The translations under genes were made by a program, and so were the position numbers. Shown here in pieces: positions 44,769 to 52,935 of a stretch of DNA of 64,000 bases; position 1 is the first letter of the stretch, and the number at the start of each line of letters is the position of its first letter. The stretch comes from Kaiparowitsia implicata GSE-PSE-MK54-09C (GTDB lineage: Bacteria; Cyanobacteriota; Cyanobacteriia; Elainellales; Elainellaceae). The DNA is taken from positions 1 to 64,000 of the forward strand of contig JAHHHI010000080.1 in assembly GCA_019359435.1 (NCBI GenBank), read 5' to 3'. The notes beneath the pieces are model-generated. The model worked only from the letters and a program-made list of their open reading frames with translations. It was not told where the DNA came from and did no database searches.

Positions 44769-47183
44769 ATGACCATGGTAGCAACTCCAGAAAAGCCCAC
44801 GATCACCTCAAAGCCTCTAAATGACGACGAACTCTATAAAATGGATGCCTACTGGCGTGCCTGCAATTATCTAGCCGTCGGCATGATTTATCTGCGAGAT
44901 AACCCCCTCCTGCGGAATCAGCTTCAGGCTAAGCATGTGAAGCCGCGTCTACTGGGGCATTGGGGATCAAGTCCTGGGCTTAGCTTCATCTATGTTCACC
45001 TCAATCGCATCATCAAAAAATATCAGCAGCAAATGGTGTACGTAGCAGGACCAGGGCACGGTGCACCCGGAGTGCTGGGGCCAGTCTATTTAGAAGGCAC
45101 TTATTCGGAGGTCTATCCCGATAAAAGCGAAGACGCTGACGGGATGCTCCGCTTCTTTAAACAGTTCTCGTTTCCCGGTGGCATTGGCAGCCATTGCACC
45201 CCAGAAACGCCGGGATCAATTCATGAGGGCGGGGAGCTGGGCTACAGTCTGTCTCACGCTTATGGCATTGCCTTTGACAATCCTGATGTTATTGTGGCGG
45301 CGGTGGTGGGCGATGGCGAAGCCGAAACGGGGCCACTGGCAACGTCGTGGCACGCCAACAAGTTTCTCAACCCCATTCACGATGGTGCGGTGCTGCCGAT
45401 TCTGCATCTGAATGGCTACAAGATTGCCAACCCTACTATCCTGGCGCGCATTAGCCATGAAGAGCTAGAAAGCCTGTTTCGAGGCTATGGCTATAAGCCG
45501 TACTTCGTCGAAGGTTCTGAGCCAGACTATATGCACCAGGCAATGGCAGCAACGCTGGATACGGCGATCGCCGAAATTAAAGAAATTCAGGAAGAATGCC
45601 GGAGTTCAGGACAAGCCCGACGCCCCCGCTGGCCCATGATTGTGCTGCGATCGCCCAAGGGCTGGACAGGGCCAAAAGACGTCGATGGGCGCAAGACCGA
45701 AGACTTTTGGCGATCGCACCAAGTGCCCCTTTCCGGCATTCACGACAACCCCGAGCACCTGCAACTGCTCGAAGACTGGATGCGCAGCTACCGCCCAGAC
45801 GAGCTGTTTGACGACAACGGCAGCCTCAAGCCCGAGCTCAAAGCCCTTGCCCCCAAAGGCCACCTGCGCATGGGTGCAACCCCCATCGCCAACGGCGGCT
45901 TGCTGCGGCGAGAACTGCGAATGCCCGACTTTAAGCACTACGCCGTTGAAATTCCCAAGCCAGGCTCCATAGAAGCTGGCAATACCCTGCCGCTAGGCAA
46001 TTTTTTGCGCGATGTCATGCGCTTTAACCTGCATAACTTCCGCATGTTTGGCCCTGATGAAACCGCATCGAACCGCCTACAGGCCGTCTACGAAGTTTCT
46101 AAAAAAACCTGGATGGCAGACATGCTGCCAGAAGATTTAGACGGCACCGAGCTATCGATGGACGGGCGCGTGATGGAGATGCTGAGCGAGCACACGCTGC
46201 TGGGCTGGATGGAAGGCTATCTGCTCTCGGGCCGCCACGGCTTCTTCCACACCTACGAAGCCTTTGCCCATGTGATTGACTCAATGTTTAACCAGCATGC
46301 CAAGTGGCTCGACATCTGCAAGCATGAAGTGCCCTGGCGCGCCCCTGTGTCATCGTGGAATGTGCTGCTCTCGTCAACCGTGTGGCGGCAAGATCACAAC
46401 GGCTTCTCCCACCAAGATCCCGGTTTTGTGGATGTGGTGTTGAACAAGAACCCTGACGTTGTGCGCGTCTACTTCCCACCCGATGCCAACTGCCTGCTGT
46501 CAGTCGCCGATCACTGTCTGCGCAGCACCAACTACACCAATGTCATCGTGGCAGACAAACAAAAGCACCTGCAATACCTCAGCATGGAGGAGGCGGTCAA
46601 GCACTGCACCAAGGGCATTGGCATTTGGGACTGGGCCTCTAACGACGACTGTGGCGTCGAGCCCGATGAGCCCGATGTGGTGATGGCCTGCTGTGGCGAT
46701 ATTCCTACCAAGGAAGCTCTAGCCGCTACCGCCATGCTGCGAGAAGAATTCCCCTTCCTTAAGGTGCGGTTTATCAACGTGGTGGATTTGCTCACACTGC
46801 TGCCCGATACAGAGCATCCCCACGGCCTCTCAAACCGAGAGTTTGATACGCTGTTTACCCCCGACAAACCGGTGATCTTCAACTTCCACGGCTATCCTTA
46901 CCTGATTCATAAGCTGGCCTACCGCCGCACCAATCAGGAGCGCATCCACGTGCGGGGGTACAAAGAAAAAGGCAATATCAATACGCCGCTAGAATTGGCG
47001 ATCAACAACGAGATCGACCGCTTTAGCCTGGTGATCGACGTGATTGATCGGGTGGCTAAGCTGGGGTCGGCGGGGGCGCATGTGCGCGAACGCATGAAGA
47101 ACGCTCTCATTGACAACTGCAACTTTGCCCACGAATACGGCATGGATCGCGACGAAATCGTTCACTGGACTTGGCCCTACTAG
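44769..47183 (+). CDS. xfp: Xylulose-5-phosphate/fructose-6-phosphate phosphoketolase
   Basis: An 804-residue thiamine-diphosphate enzyme that splits xylulose 5-phosphate or fructose 6-phosphate with phosphate to acetyl phosphate and an aldose phosphate. Family motifs are [52 protein letters not shown], and the diphosphate-binding [19 protein letters not shown]. Later, [20 protein letters not shown] and [14 protein letters not shown] are conserved. Length is normal. It is followed by genes for an ACT-domain protein and D-lactate dehydrogenase, which suggests a sugar-fermenting or dark-metabolism cluster. Transcription may be attenuated by the hairpin at 44668. Confidence 0.95.
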   Translation: MTMVATPEKPTITSKPLNDDELYKMDAYWRACNYLAVGMIYLRDNPLLRNQLQAKHVKPRLLGHWGSSPGLSFIYVHLNRIIKKYQQQMVYVAGPGHGAPGVLGPVYLEGTYSEVYPDKSEDADGMLRFFKQFSFPGGIGSHCTPETPGSIHEGGELGYSLSHAYGIAFDNPDVIVAAVVGDGEAETGPLATSWHANKFLNPIHDGAVLPILHLNGYKIANPTILARISHEELESLFRGYGYKPYFVEGSEPDYMHQAMAATLDTAIAEIKEIQEECRSSGQARRPRWPMIVLRSPKGWTGPKDVDGRKTEDFWRSHQVPLSGIHDNPEHLQLLEDWMRSYRPDELFDDNGSLKPELKALAPKGHLRMGATPIANGGLLRRELRMPDFKHYAVEIPKPGSIEAGNTLPLGNFLRDVMRFNLHNFRMFGPDETASNRLQAVYEVSKKTWMADMLPEDLDGTELSMDGRVMEMLSEHTLLGWMEGYLLSGRHGFFHTYEAFAHVIDSMFNQHAKWLDICKHEVPWRAPVSSWNVLLSSTVWRQDHNGFSHQDPGFVDVVLNKNPDVVRVYFPPDANCLLSVADHCLRSTNYTNVIVADKQKHLQYLSMEEAVKHCTKGIGIWDWASNDDCGVEPDEPDVVMACCGDIPTKEALAATAMLREEFPFLKVRFINVVDLLTLLPDTEHPHGLSNREFDTLFTPDKPVIFNFHGYPYLIHKLAYRRTNQERIHVRGYKEKGNINTPLELAINNEIDRFSLVIDVIDRVAKLGSAGAHVRERMKNALIDNCNFAHEYGMDRDEIVHWTWPY

Positions 47184-47214
47184 GGGATTCCAATGGGGTG
47201 TATGGGGGCATAAC

Positions 47215-47351
47215 CTAGGGCGTGTCATCAATTCCAACCAAACGCCTGATGCTATGAGCGTTGCGACGCCCGACCCACAAACTAGGCTAGGGGCTGGGAC
47301 TGGGACTGTTGATTTCTGGGATATCAGAGGCTAATTAATGACAGCCCCTAG
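47215..47351. mobile_element. MITE family 1, copy c
   Basis: 137 bp with CTAG on both sides; ends GGCGTGTCATCAATTCC and, reversed, GGGCTGTCATTAATTAG. Internal GGGACTGGGACTG is a small duplication that explains the extra length. It lies between phosphoketolase and the ACT-domain gene. Confidence 0.85.
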
Positions 47352-47356
47352 CCCCC

Positions 47357-47839
47357 ATGCAACACCTCACAGGGTCTGTTGCTATGAATAGAAGCGAGTC
47401 TGTGACGGTCTCTTCTCGACAGTTGGATTGCGCCATGACGGGTGAAACGAATCTCACTACTCTGCTGCGGTCTATGCGGCCTGTTCTCCAACCGGGAGAC
47501 GCTGTGTTTTGTACCGTGGCAACTCTAGATTCGTCACGTCTTGCGCTCGACCCTGTTGGGCTGTTTAGAGAAGCCGAAGGCTGGACGCTGATTCTCGACC
47601 CGGTTCAGGCAGAGGCCGCGCGGTTGCCCTATGATGCCATCTTTCGCCAAATTACGCTGTCCGTTCATTCCAGTCTGGAGGCGGTAGGGTTCTTGGCGGC
47701 TGTGACTCACCATTTGGCTGCCCATGGAATTAGCGTCAATCCTGTGTCTGCGTACTACCATGACCACTTGTTTGTTCCTGCTGATTGCGCTCATAGGGTG
47801 ATGAATCTATTGCAGGATCTTTCTCGGTGTTCTCAGTAA
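47357..47839 (+). CDS. ACT-domain protein
   Basis: Up to 160 residues; the family core starts at MTGETNLTTLLRSMRPVLQPGDAVFCTVA (ATG near 47435). Two ACT-like halves follow: GLFREAEGWTLILDPVQAE and ITLSVHSSLEAVGFLAAVTHHLAAHGI. Such stand-alone ACT proteins may bind amino acids. The long start at 47357 lies 6 bp from the MITE end and is less likely; 47384 (MNRSES) is another choice. Cotranscription with phosphoketolase or ldhA is possible. Confidence 0.75.
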   Translation: MQHLTGSVAMNRSESVTVSSRQLDCAMTGETNLTTLLRSMRPVLQPGDAVFCTVATLDSSRLALDPVGLFREAEGWTLILDPVQAEAARLPYDAIFRQITLSVHSSLEAVGFLAAVTHHLAAHGISVNPVSAYYHDHLFVPADCAHRVMNLLQDLSRCSQ

Positions 47840-47954
47840 TCGGCGTTTTCAGTAACTAGATGCGGGCAGGGAAACTGCGGCGCTGTGAGACGATTGCCGC
47901 AGTCATTCGGAATGTTGTTGAGTGAGTTGTTGAGTGAATGGATGGAGCGATCGC

Positions 47955-48947
47955 ATGAAAGTTGCTGTTTTTAGCACAAAGAAATACGATTGCCAGTCTT
48001 TCAAGGAGGCGAACGAAACCTATGATCATGAGCTGTCATTTTTGGAAGCGCGACTGACGCAGCAAACCGCAGAACTGGCGGCAGGTTTTCCGGCGATTTG
48101 CCTGTTTATTAACGACCTAGCAGACCGAACTGTGTTAAAACAACTGGCGCGGGGAGGAACCCGGGCGATCGCCCTGCGATGTGCGGGCTACAACAATGTT
48201 GATGTAGACGCCGCCACAGAATTGGGAATCACGGTCGTGCGAGTGCCTGCGTATTCTCCCTACGCGGTGGCAGAGCATGCGGTGGGCCTCGTGCTCATGC
48301 TGAACCGCAAGCTGTACCGCGCTTATAACCGCGTGCGCGAAGACAACTTTGCCCTGGATGGGCTGCTGGGGTTTGACATTCACGGCACCACCGTAGGCGT
48401 TGTGGGGACGGGCAAAATTGGGCAGTGCTTTGCTCAAATCATGAGCGGATTTGGCTGCACGCTGCTGGGCTATGATCTGTATCCCAATGAAGACTGCAAA
48501 GCTATCGGAATTCACTATGTAGGGCTAGCGGAACTCTTTGCACAAGCCGATATTATTTCACTGCACTGCCCGTTATTGCCTGCCACCCATCACCTGGTGA
48601 ATGAACAGGCGATCGCCCAGATGAAACCCGGCGTGATGCTAATTAACACCAGTCGCGGCGGTCTGGTGGATACAAGGGCAGTGATTGAAGGAATCAAATC
48701 GGGACAGATTGGGTACTTTGGCACGGATGTCTATGAGGATGAAGCCGATTTATTCTTTGAGGATTTATCCGATCAAGTCATCAGAGACGATACATTTCAA
48801 CTGTTGCAGTCTTTTTCAAACGTAGTGATCACGGCACATCAGGCGTTTTTTACTCGCAATGCGCTAGGGGCGATCGCCCACACCACCCTAGGCAATCTCA
48901 CTGAGGTAGAACAGGGGCGGCCTCTCAAAAACCAAGTGACAGCCTAA
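47955..48947 (+). CDS. ldhA: D-lactate dehydrogenase (fermentative)
   Basis: A 330-residue D-2-hydroxyacid dehydrogenase reducing pyruvate to D-lactate with NADH. It starts [16 protein letters not shown], as in LdhA proteins; the NAD site is [18 protein letters not shown] near 150; the catalytic Arg is in NTSRGGLVD near 233; and the His in [11 protein letters not shown] near 296. The start was moved to 47955 because the 7 codons upstream are not conserved. Next to phosphoketolase it would regenerate NAD during dark fermentation. Confidence 0.9.
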   Translation: MKVAVFSTKKYDCQSFKEANETYDHELSFLEARLTQQTAELAAGFPAICLFINDLADRTVLKQLARGGTRAIALRCAGYNNVDVDAATELGITVVRVPAYSPYAVAEHAVGLVLMLNRKLYRAYNRVREDNFALDGLLGFDIHGTTVGVVGTGKIGQCFAQIMSGFGCTLLGYDLYPNEDCKAIGIHYVGLAELFAQADIISLHCPLLPATHHLVNEQAIAQMKPGVMLINTSRGGLVDTRAVIEGIKSGQIGYFGTDVYEDEADLFFEDLSDQVIRDDTFQLLQSFSNVVITAHQAFFTRNALGAIAHTTLGNLTEVEQGRPLKNQVTA

Positions 48948-49148
48948 CCGTTCTGTCTAACAGGCCTACTGAATCACCCAGCAAAACGCTGTCCTACCTG
49001 CCTCTCACTGGCACAATTTGCTATCACAATCGTTAAAACATGCTGTAAGAAGCTGCCGAAATTTAGAGCGCTGTTGCTTCTCTTAAACAGCGCAACCCTA
49101 GGCTAGCTCTGCTGTGCTGAAGATGCGAAGGCAGGGAGGGCGATCGCC
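48948..49148. other. Region between ldhA and the Pho box
   Basis: About 200 bp without a recognised gene or terminator. Confidence 0.4.
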
Positions 49149-49214
49149 CTTAACCTTCATTTATTTAAGGCTTAATTTATCTACTGCATTCCCATAACCT
49201 TACTTCTCTAAAAT
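49149..49214 (+). promoter_or_regulatory. Pho-box promoter of phoX
   Basis: CTTAACCT (49149), TTTATTTA (49160) and CTTAATTT (49171) are octamers in strict 11-bp register with 3-base spacers. A further CATAACCT at 49193 is in the same register. This is the direct-repeat pattern bound by the cyanobacterial PhoB-type regulator (SphR). TAAAAT at 49209-49214 is a suitable -10 element 8 bases after the last repeat. It places the phosphatase under phosphate control. Confidence 0.75.
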
Positions 49215-49376
49215 CAGTCGGTATTTTGTTTGCTTTTACAGGGCAAACTCTCACCGTGTTTCTACTCACCCAGATGCAGCGCCAGAGCGGCAAGCTCACT
49301 TGTCTGGATGTTGATGCGCGATGTCAGTTCACCCATGAGCAGCCATTTACCGGAATACTTTGAGAGGAGCTTAATT

Positions 49377-51464
49377 GTGGCTAGCAAACGTGATCTGAGA
49401 CAAAAATATGCCCGCCTAATGCAAGGCGCCATCCCCGCAGAGGAGATCGAGCATGGCGACGAGCCCATGTGCAATCACTCTAAGAACCCATTCTTTGGAG
49501 ACATCCTCAACAGCCGCTTGCAGCGCCGTCAGGTGCTCAAGGGAAGCCTAGCGCTGGCCGTTACATCTATGTTCACCGCTCCGGTGCTCAGCAACCTGCG
49601 CACCCGCGCTGCAACTGCCGCCACCACCAGCATGATGGGCTTTAAGGCCGTGCCCATCAGCGCTGCCGACAGCGTGGTCGTGCCCGAAGGCTATACCGCA
49701 CGCATCCTCATGCCCTGGGGCGAGCCCATCACCGGCAGTTATCCCGCCTACAGCGTAGAAAACACCGGCGCTGAGCAAAGCATGCAGGTCGGCTCACACC
49801 ACGACGGCATGCACTTCTTCCCCATCGAAGGACAATCGCCCTACGAAGGCAGTTCTGAAGATGGCCTGCTAGTCATGAACCACGAGTATGTTGAACCGCG
49901 CTACATGCACGCTGCCGCTACTGGCACTGCGCTAACCCGCAGCAACGTGCCTATGCTGGATGACAATACGCGCGATGCCGACCAAGTCCTGAAGGAAATC
50001 AACGGTCATGGCGTATCCATTGCCCGAATTCGCAAGCAGGCTGATGGCTCGTGGGCCGTAGAGCGTGACCCCCGCAACCGCCGCGTAACAGGACTCACCG
50101 CCATGGAGATCAGTGGCCCTGTGCGCGGCAGTGACTTAGTGCAAACAAAGTATAGCCCCGACGGCACCCGCACCCGTGGTACCGTCAACAATTGTGCTCA
50201 CGGCGTCACGCCTTGGAACACCTACATGGCCTCTGAAGAAAACTGGGCCGGCTACTTCGTCAACAAAGATATGACTCCGGCCAACGAACCCAACCAAGCC
50301 CGAGAGCATAGCCGCTATGGTGTAGCGACCGAAAAAGGGCGCTATGGCTGGGAAATGGCTAACAACGGTGCAGATGAGTTTGTGCGATTTGATGCATCGA
50401 CTAAGGCAGCCAGCGCTACCGAAGATTATCGCAATGAACCCAACACCTTTGGTTGGATGGTCGAAATTGACCCCTTTGACCCCAATAGCACACCTCAAAA
50501 ACGGACAGCCCTAGGTCGGTTTGCGCACGAAGGCATCGTGTTTCAGCCAGCAGTTGAAGGGCAGCCCGTGGTGGCCTACTCCGGGGATGACGCTCGGTTT
50601 GAATACATCTACAAGTATGTGTCGGCGCAGCCTTATCAGGCAGCAACGGCCAGTGGCGCCCTGCTAGATGACGGCACTCTCTATGTCGCCAAGTTTAACG
50701 AAGATGGCAGTGGCGAATGGCTAGCGCTAGAGTTTGGGCAAAACGGTCTGACTCCAGAAAATGGCTTTAGCAGTCAAGCGGATGTGCTCGTGAACACCCG
50801 CACCGCTGCTGACTTCGTCGGAGCCACCAAGATGGATCGTCCTGAGTGGGGTGCAGTTGACCCGGCGAATGGGCAAGTGTACTTTACCCTGACCAATAAC
50901 ACCCGCCGCACGCCTGAGCAGGTGGACTCACCTAATCCCCGCCCCGAAAACCAATGGGGACATATCATTCGCTGGAACGAGACAGGCAATCCTACTGCCA
51001 CCACATTCCAATGGGATTTGTTTGTGATTGCTGGCCCTGAAGATGACAGCCAGAAACTGTCGGGACAACCTCTCGATGCTGACAGCATGTTTTGCTGCCC
51101 AGATGGTTTGTGGATTGATGCCAGCAGCCGTATGTGGATTCAGACCGACATCAGCGAGAGTGTAGTAAATACGGGTGACTTTGAGCAGTTTGGCAATAAC
51201 CAGATGCTGGTCGCAAATCCTGAAACGGGTGAAATTCGTCGGTTCTATACAGGCCCCATTGGTCAAGAAACAACGGGTGTGGTTACCACGCCAGATCAGC
51301 GCACGATGTTCATTAACGTACAGCATCCTGGTGCGACCACAACGGAGGAGGAGTTTGCAGCTGGCCAGTTGATATCTCGCTGGCCTGACCAAAACCCAGC
51401 CCTATATCCGCGCTCGGCAACGGTGGTCATCACTAAAGACGACGGCGGCATTATCGGCAGCTAA
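49377..51464 (+). CDS. phoX: PhoX-type alkaline phosphatase
   Basis: A 695-residue calcium/iron phosphatase of the PhoX (DUF839) family, releasing phosphate from phosphoesters outside the cytoplasm. A Tat signal with RRQVLKG (Arg pair near residues 50-51) follows the PhoX lead MCNHSKNPFFGDIL. Metal- and substrate-site motifs include MNHEYVEPRYM, NNCAHGVTPWNTYMASEENW, GRFAHEGIVFQP, YSGDDARFEYIYKYV and FCCPDGLWID. The start is the GTG preceded by GAGAGGAGC with an 8-base gap; the open frame runs 49 codons further upstream without homology. A Pho box lies 177-228 bp upstream. Confidence 0.9.
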   Translation: MASKRDLRQKYARLMQGAIPAEEIEHGDEPMCNHSKNPFFGDILNSRLQRRQVLKGSLALAVTSMFTAPVLSNLRTRAATAATTSMMGFKAVPISAADSVVVPEGYTARILMPWGEPITGSYPAYSVENTGAEQSMQVGSHHDGMHFFPIEGQSPYEGSSEDGLLVMNHEYVEPRYMHAAATGTALTRSNVPMLDDNTRDADQVLKEINGHGVSIARIRKQADGSWAVERDPRNRRVTGLTAMEISGPVRGSDLVQTKYSPDGTRTRGTVNNCAHGVTPWNTYMASEENWAGYFVNKDMTPANEPNQAREHSRYGVATEKGRYGWEMANNGADEFVRFDASTKAASATEDYRNEPNTFGWMVEIDPFDPNSTPQKRTALGRFAHEGIVFQPAVEGQPVVAYSGDDARFEYIYKYVSAQPYQAATASGALLDDGTLYVAKFNEDGSGEWLALEFGQNGLTPENGFSSQADVLVNTRTAADFVGATKMDRPEWGAVDPANGQVYFTLTNNTRRTPEQVDSPNPRPENQWGHIIRWNETGNPTATTFQWDLFVIAGPEDDSQKLSGQPLDADSMFCCPDGLWIDASSRMWIQTDISESVVNTGDFEQFGNNQMLVANPETGEIRRFYTGPIGQETTGVVTTPDQRTMFINVQHPGATTTEEEFAAGQLISRWPDQNPALYPRSATVVITKDDGGIIGS

Positions 51465-51485
51465 GGGGCGATCGCCCTTTTACCC

Positions 51486-51530
51486 TAGTCTTTCTCGTGA
51501 AACCCAGCATGAGGTTCATGAGAAAGGCTA
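51486..51530 (+). terminator. Hairpin after phoX
   Basis: AGTCTTTCTCGTGAAACC and GGTTCATGAGAAAGGCT form a long stem. There is no T-tract, so it is a terminator candidate only, or protects the transcript end. Confidence 0.45.
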
Positions 51531-51559
51531 AGGATTTAGAGCCATAAGCTTCCCTTCCT

Positions 51560-51596
51560 ACACAGTCGCGCCTGCACTCCGCAAGCGCGACTGTGT
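51560..51596. repeat. 12-bp inverted repeat
   Basis: ACACAGTCGCGC and GCGCGACTGTGT face each other over 13 bases in the phoX downstream region. No T-tract. Confidence 0.55.
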
Positions 51597-51738
51597 GCTA
51601 TCTGCGGTGTCTTAAAATCTTCCCAATACCAAATCCGAATCCTATGCTCTGGTTGCACAACCGTCGGCCTGTAGGGACGAATGGTATGTGCCCTGCCAAA
51701 CCCAGGGCAACTCAATAGGATTGGGTATGAACCGAAAT

Positions 51739-51775
51739 CCCCCCTCAGAATCATGGATCATGATTTTGAGGGGGG
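51739..51775. repeat. 17-bp hairpin downstream of the 61-residue gene
   Basis: CCCCCCTCAGAATCATG and CATGATTTTGAGGGGGG pair with one G-U over GAT. It lies about 80 bp beyond the stop of the minus-strand small gene and may mark its transcript end. Confidence 0.5.
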
Positions 51776-51852
51776 ATGGCGATCGCTCAGCAATAGTTAG
51801 GGACGACCTAATGCAAGCAATCGACTGAGATTTAGATGATTAGAGGCTCAGC

Positions 51853-52038
51853 TTAGAAAAAGTAAGCGCGTGCCTTCGCTTGGCTCATGCGCACCAGCTT
51901 TGCCGTAGTCCACACATCTTGTCCTGCGCCAGATTCTGATTGGCTAAGGCCCAGGCCATAGCCTTGCGAGAGGCCATTGCTCAGGTCAACAAGCTGCTTC
52001 GTGGTCCAAGATTGGGAGTTAGATTGGTTGCGTTTCAT
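51853..52038 (-). CDS. 61-residue protein with an internal repeat, unknown family
   Basis: Starts MKRNQSNSQSWTTKQLVDLS and ends MSQAKARAYFF. The segment WTTKQLVDLSNG returns as WTTAKLVRMSQA, so two similar 12-residue units flank a Gly/Ser/Gln-rich centre (LSQGYGLGLSQSESGAGQD). AAAGGAAA lies about 6 bases before the ATG. There are no Cys and no membrane segment. It stands alone in a large gap. The composition would suit a small structural or regulatory protein, or a peptide precursor, but no modifying enzyme is nearby. Function unknown. Confidence 0.5.
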   Translation of the reverse strand: MKRNQSNSQSWTTKQLVDLSNGLSQGYGLGLSQSESGAGQDVWTTAKLVRMSQAKARAYFF

Positions 52039-52935
52039 AGGAGTTTCCTTTAAGGGATAACATGTACTCTTGCTTTATCTATAAGGTAGCAATTCGTAGC
52101 CTTTGTTACAAAAACCAGGCTGCATTCCGTGCATGAGCAGATTCGATGTAATGAGATCGACTGAGCTGAGTGAAGTCGGCGAGTCCGCATTACGCCTTGC
52201 AACTGTGAAATATATGAAAGATAGCTGCGTAAGGTTGCGTAGTATTTTGGCGTCAGCACGACGGTCATGGCTTAGAATCATCGAAGAACCAACACGTTTC
52301 TTGGTAAGGTGGCACCGGCCATAAGCCCTTACGTCACAGTCCTTCAGCCAAAGCCCTAGGGATGAAGCCTATACGATGGAACCCTTACACCAGCTCATGT
52401 GTGCGATCATCCCGTCCACGTCAATGGGAATGGCAAACTCCCCTTGATTGGGATGTAGACTTGGGGTTTTGTGTTGTAAGCTCGGCTTAAATCAAAGCTG
52501 CTGCGGCTGATCAGGATCTCGTTAGCTTTACGTAGTCATCTACGAACTTACTCAGTTCTGAATTGAATGCTCTGAGCGAGGATCTTATTGGTGTTGTCCA
52601 TGTTGAAGTATGGGCAGTCAACAGCGGCATTCGGGCCGCCATGTGAGGCGGGCTGCGCCTCCATTAGGTTCAAACTAGGATGGCTTCAAGTAAGGACAGA
52701 TCAGGCTGGATTAAGAGAACCAAGGCGTGAGCGCCTATGGGTTGGTCTTGGTAGCCCAATCTCCGTTAGCTTCATGTTGTGAGTATGGGGCGTAACCATA
52801 GATTGAGGCCGATCGAGGCTTTCTGGGTGGGTACTCTTAGGGCCAAGACGTCATCTTCTACTCAGCCACTTTAACGCTGTGGATTGAAGGGGGAGAGATG
52901 AACGGGGCGATCGCCCCAAGCCCTATCTAGCGATT
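52039..52935. other. 900-bp gap without recognised gene
   Basis: Several short frames exist but none has a family match or a good ribosome site. The sequence near 52380-52480 read on the minus strand gives EFAIPIDVDGMIAHMSWCK before a stop, which looks protein-like but is unidentified. The region may hold a decayed gene or an RNA gene. Confidence 0.4.

Noticed and set aside
49230-49376. Upstream extension of phoX
   Set aside because: The GTG at 49377 has a strong ribosome site and places the Tat signal at a normal distance; the extension lacks similarity.
52380-52930. Group II intron remnant suggested by GTGTGCGATC near 52394
   Set aside because: No domain V hairpin or reverse-transcriptase coding sequence could be recognised.
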